Shown: piece after piece, positions 6,121 through 7,524 of the stretch | How the letters are laid out: every line of letters starts with the position of its first letter | Numbering within the stretch: position 1 is the stretch's first letter | Origin: an uncultured Candidatus Altimarinota bacterium | GTDB lineage: Bacteria; Patescibacteriota; Gracilibacteria; CAIRYL01 | Assembly: GCA_947311665.1 (NCBI GenBank) | Contig: CAMZLA010000101.1 | Coordinates: 1 to 7,524, forward strand | Direction: 5' to 3' | DNA length: 7,524 bases | Translations under genes and position numbers: made by a program | Notes under the pieces: model-generated | Databases searched by the model: none | What the model saw: only the letters and a program-made list of their open reading frames with translations | Told to the model about the DNA's origin: nothing

Positions 6121-6164
6121 TTCTATTTTATTCTATATTATTCTATATTATTCTGTATTATTCT
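6121..6164. repeat. 10-bp tandem repeat, about 4.4 copies, over the clpP stop codon
   Basis: Four consecutive units (TTCTATTTTA, TTCTATATTA, TTCTATATTA, TTCTGTATTA) plus a further TTCT run through the clpP-rhodanese gap. The units differ by one or two bases. The last full unit contains the clpP stop codon (6158-6160) and the partial unit enters the clpP coding end. The period equals about one helical turn. Replication slippage is the likely origin; a role is unknown. Confidence 0.85.
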
Positions 6165-6778
6165 CCTACAACAGCATCAACAAGACCATATTCAACTGCT
6201 TCTTTTGCTGTCATATAATTATCTCTATCACAATCTTTTTCAATTTGTTCAATAGTTTTTCCTGAATGTTTTGCTAAAATTCCATATAAAACATCTCCTG
6301 TTTTTTTGATATGTTTTGCCGCAATTTGAATATCACTGGCTTGCCCTTCTGCTCCTCCCAAAGGCTGATGAATCATAACTTCTGAATGAGGAAGGCAAAA
6401 TCGTTTTCCTTTTGCTCCACCACATAAAATGATGGATCCCATACTCGCTGCTAGCCCAACACACACAACAGAAATATCTGGTTTTACCAATTGCATAGCA
6501 TCATATATAGCAAGTCCTGCAGTAACATGACCACCTGGAGAATTGACATAGAGTGTAATATCTTTTTGTGCATCGACTTTTTCCAAAAATAATAATTGAG
6601 CAACAACAGTATTTGCCACTTGTGCATCTATTGCCGACCCCAAAAAGATTATTCTATCTTCTAAAAGACGAGAATAAATATCATATGCTCGTTCTCCTTC
6701 TGGTGTTTTATCAACAACAGTAGGAATGAGATGTGATGTAAGTGGTTGCGTTTTTTTTTGTGAAGTAAACATAAACAT
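6158..6778 (-). CDS. clpP: ATP-dependent Clp protease proteolytic subunit
   Basis: A 206-residue ClpP, the usual length. It is the serine peptidase that forms the tetradecameric chamber fed by ClpX or ClpC/ClpA ATPases for cytosolic protein turnover. The catalytic triad is complete: Ser112 in GLAASMGS, His137 in MIHQPLGG, and Asp186 in DRDNYMTA. The N-terminal [20 protein letters not shown], the DRIIFLG strand, the oxyanion-loop [15 protein letters not shown] (79-93) and the C-terminal AVEYGLVD are all standard. The short N-terminal segment (about 1-18) would be the propeptide and axial-loop region. Codons 1 and 3 are both ATG; I chose the first (6778), and M3 (6772) is equally possible. No clp ATPase or tig is adjacent, unlike the common tig-clpP-clpX order. 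A promoter candidate lies at 6816-6842. Confidence 0.98.
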   Translation of the reverse strand: MFMFTSQKKTQPLTSHLIPTVVDKTPEGERAYDIYSRLLEDRIIFLGSAIDAQVANTVVAQLLFLEKVDAQKDITLYVNSPGGHVTAGLAIYDAMQLVKPDISVVCVGLAASMGSIILCGGAKGKRFCLPHSEVMIHQPLGGAEGQASDIQIAAKHIKKTGDVLYGILAKHSGKTIEQIEKDCDRDNYMTAKEAVEYGLVDAVVGE

Positions 6779-6815
6779 TCAATTTTTTTAAAAAATATAA
6801 TATAAATCTATAATC

Positions 6816-6842
6816 ATTATACCGCATTTTTCTTTTTATCAA
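6816..6842 (-). promoter_or_regulatory. Candidate clpP promoter
   Basis: On the minus strand TTGATA (6837-6842) precedes a perfect TATAAT (6816-6821). The spacing of 15 bp is shorter than the optimal 17. Transcription would start near 6809, about 30 nt before the clpP ATG. No Shine-Dalgarno sequence is found in the leader. Confidence 0.5.
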
Positions 6843-6909
6843 TATTCTATTATTCATATTTATAAGAGAAACTGCTTGATTTTTATTTTTTTTAATCTAT
6901 AGCTTTACA

Positions 6910-6928
6910 TATAATTATTGTAATTATA
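6910..6928. repeat. Inverted repeat in the clpP / toxin-antitoxin intergenic region
   Basis: TATAATTA and TAATTATA form perfect 8-bp arms around TTG. It lies between the divergent clpP and antitoxin genes, about 40 bp upstream of the antitoxin -35 box. A second, lower-complexity palindrome (TAAAAATT/AATTTTTA, 6931-6950) follows directly. Either could bind a regulator or be a by-product of extreme AT content. The rest of the 266-bp gap holds only the two promoters and the operator listed separately; I see no gene in it. Confidence 0.35.
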
Positions 6929-6950
6929 CATAAAAATTAAAAAATTTTTA

Positions 6951-6979
6951 TTGATAAATATTTGTAATATTGATAAAAT
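6951..6979 (+). promoter_or_regulatory. Toxin-antitoxin operon promoter
   Basis: TTGATA (6951-6956) and TAAAAT (6974-6979) are separated by exactly 17 bp, each one base from consensus. Transcription would start near 6986, inside the TAAGAA half-site array, giving a leader of about 59 nt. The octamer TTGATAAA occurs twice, at the -35 (6951) and across the -10 (6970). This arrangement fits tight repression by a protein bound at the start site. Confidence 0.6.
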
Positions 6980-7011
6980 AAGAAAGTAAGAAATTCTTAT
7001 TTTCTTACTTT
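6979..7011. promoter_or_regulatory. Candidate TA operator: four symmetric TAAGAA half-sites
   Basis: Two direct TAAGAA copies (6979-6984, 6987-6992) face two inverted copies TTCTTA (6994-6999, 7002-7007), mirror-symmetric about base 6993. The 29-bp palindrome mismatches at one pair (6986/7000). An alternative perfect 11-bp inverted repeat, AAAGTAAGAAA/TTTCTTACTTT, spans 6983-7011 with a 7-nt loop. The array begins at the last base of the -10 box and covers the expected start site. That is the position expected for an operator bound by the AbrB-like antitoxin or the toxin-antitoxin complex. As RNA, the 11-bp version could instead form a hairpin in the leader. Confidence 0.6.
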
Positions 7012-7044
7012 ACAACAAATCACCCCAAAATAACCCATTTAAAA

Positions 7045-7278
7045 ATGAAAGTAAAAATTGCAAATACAACATCTCGAGGGCAAATAACACTGCCCCTACA
7101 ATGGAGAAAAAAATTTGATACCAATACTTTTTCATTAGAAATGAATGAAAAAAATTTAATTATTTCTCCATTGCAAATAGAAGAACCAGAAACTGTTATT
7201 TTTGATTCTCAAAGAGACACAAAAGGAAAATCTATTGATATAGATGAATTTATAACTGCTCTGGAAAAAAGCCTATAA
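7045..7278 (+). CDS. AbrB/MazE-like antitoxin (SpoVT-AbrB domain)
   Basis: A 77-residue protein with an N-terminal swapped-hairpin DNA-binding domain (about 1-45). The motif NTTSRGQITLPLQWRKKF (7-24) matches the AbrB/MazE pattern (S-x-(K/R)-GQ-(I/V)-T-(L/I)-P-x-x-(W/I)-R), and the second strand pair is FSLEMNEKNLIISPL. The acidic C-terminal part (46-77, IEEPETVIFDSQRDTKGKSIDIDEFITALEKSL split around 60) should wrap and neutralise the toxin. It is 9 bp upstream of a RelE-like toxin gene, the usual antitoxin-first order of type II systems. As an AbrB-fold protein it is the obvious candidate to bind the symmetric TAAGAA array just upstream and repress its own operon. The start at 7045 puts the domain at normal length. 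CATTTAAA precedes this ATG, and CATTTAA precedes the toxin ATG. Confidence 0.87.
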   Translation: MKVKIANTTSRGQITLPLQWRKKFDTNTFSLEMNEKNLIISPLQIEEPETVIFDSQRDTKGKSIDIDEFITALEKSL

Positions 7279-7287
7279 AACATTTAA

Positions 7288-7524
7288 ATGGTTGATGATA
7301 TTACGAAAATATTACGAAAAGAGTCTGTAAAAGACAGAAGTAAAATTCTTAATATTTTACAAAAAATAAAAAATAAAGATCTTTCAGGACTTGATATAAA
7401 AAAATTATCTGGAAAAGAAAATGAGTTTAGAGTGAGGTCTGGAAGATATAGAATTTGTTTTGAAAATATAAAAAATAAATTACGAATAAAATGGGTAAAA
7501 CGAAGAAATAATAGAACATATTAA
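7288..7524 (+). CDS. RelE/ParE-superfamily toxin, type II TA system
   Basis: A 78-residue basic protein, slightly shorter than the usual 80-95 for RelE. A helical hairpin (about 4-31, with ILNILQKIKNKDL) is followed by the conserved strand block LDIKKLSGKENEFRVRSGRYRICFE (35-59) and the C-terminal WVKRRNNRTY (69-78). The pattern KLxG...EFRxRxGxYRI and a terminal basic strand ending R-x-x-x-Y is typical of RelE-type ribosome-dependent mRNA endonucleases. Arg53/Arg55, Arg72/Arg73 and Tyr78 are plausible equivalents of the catalytic Arg61, Arg81 and Tyr87 of E. coli RelE. The same fold also includes ParE (gyrase poison), but the basic residues and final Tyr favour RNA cleavage. The TAA stop is the last triplet of the window, so the gene is complete. 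The immediate upstream neighbour is the AbrB-like antitoxin. Confidence 0.87.
   Translation: MVDDITKILRKESVKDRSKILNILQKIKNKDLSGLDIKKLSGKENEFRVRSGRYRICFENIKNKLRIKWVKRRNNRTY

Noticed and set aside
6779..7044. Small RNA, riboswitch or CRISPR-like array in the clpP/antitoxin gap
   Set aside because: The gap is explained by two divergent promoters, an operator array and AT-rich palindromes. No regularly spaced repeats with unique spacers and no GC-bearing structured core are visible.

Overview
The window is strongly AT-rich bacterial DNA with compact genes, lysine/AAA-rich codon use and short intergenic gaps. Several proteins (the short four-helix membrane protein, the divergent bS21, the GT4 glycosyltransferase, the AbrB/RelE-type pair) look like those of Candidate Phyla Radiation (Patescibacteria) genomes. 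I infer that assignment from protein style; no rRNA or other marker here proves it. All long frames are open under the standard code. Glycine uses GGN and no frame carries an internal TGA, so the UGA=Gly code of Gracilibacteria/Absconditabacteria is not supported. None of the visible start codons has a convincing Shine-Dalgarno sequence.

Layout. The plus strand begins with the 3' end of rny (RNase Y), followed 47 bp later by an ABC-2-type ATPase. This converges almost directly on a run of minus-strand genes which, in transcription order, are rpsU (bS21-like), trpF, a small four-helix membrane protein and a GT4 glycosyltransferase. A terminator-like hairpin lies between rpsU and trpF. rpsU is divergent from priA (plus strand), and the 95 bp between them hold a good rpsU promoter overlapped by an 18-bp palindrome that also presents a TATAAT towards priA. 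priA converges on a minus-strand pair, clpP then a single-domain rhodanese, separated by a 10-bp tandem repeat. After a 266-bp AT-rich intergenic region comes a plus-strand toxin-antitoxin pair (AbrB-like antitoxin, RelE-like toxin) whose toxin stop codon is the last base of the window.

Themes. Most genes are housekeeping: RNA turnover (RNase Y), protein turnover (ClpP), replication restart (PriA), translation (bS21) and surface glycan synthesis. Two things stand out. The PriA homologue keeps its N-terminal DNA-binding domain, one zinc site and its C-terminal domain, but has lost essentially every helicase ATPase motif, so it should act as a DNA-binding scaffold and not as a motor. The toxin-antitoxin pair has a well-formed promoter whose -10 box runs into a symmetric array of four TAAGAA half-sites, a clear candidate autoregulatory operator. 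I found no CRISPR array, tRNA, rRNA, insertion sequence or integrase.
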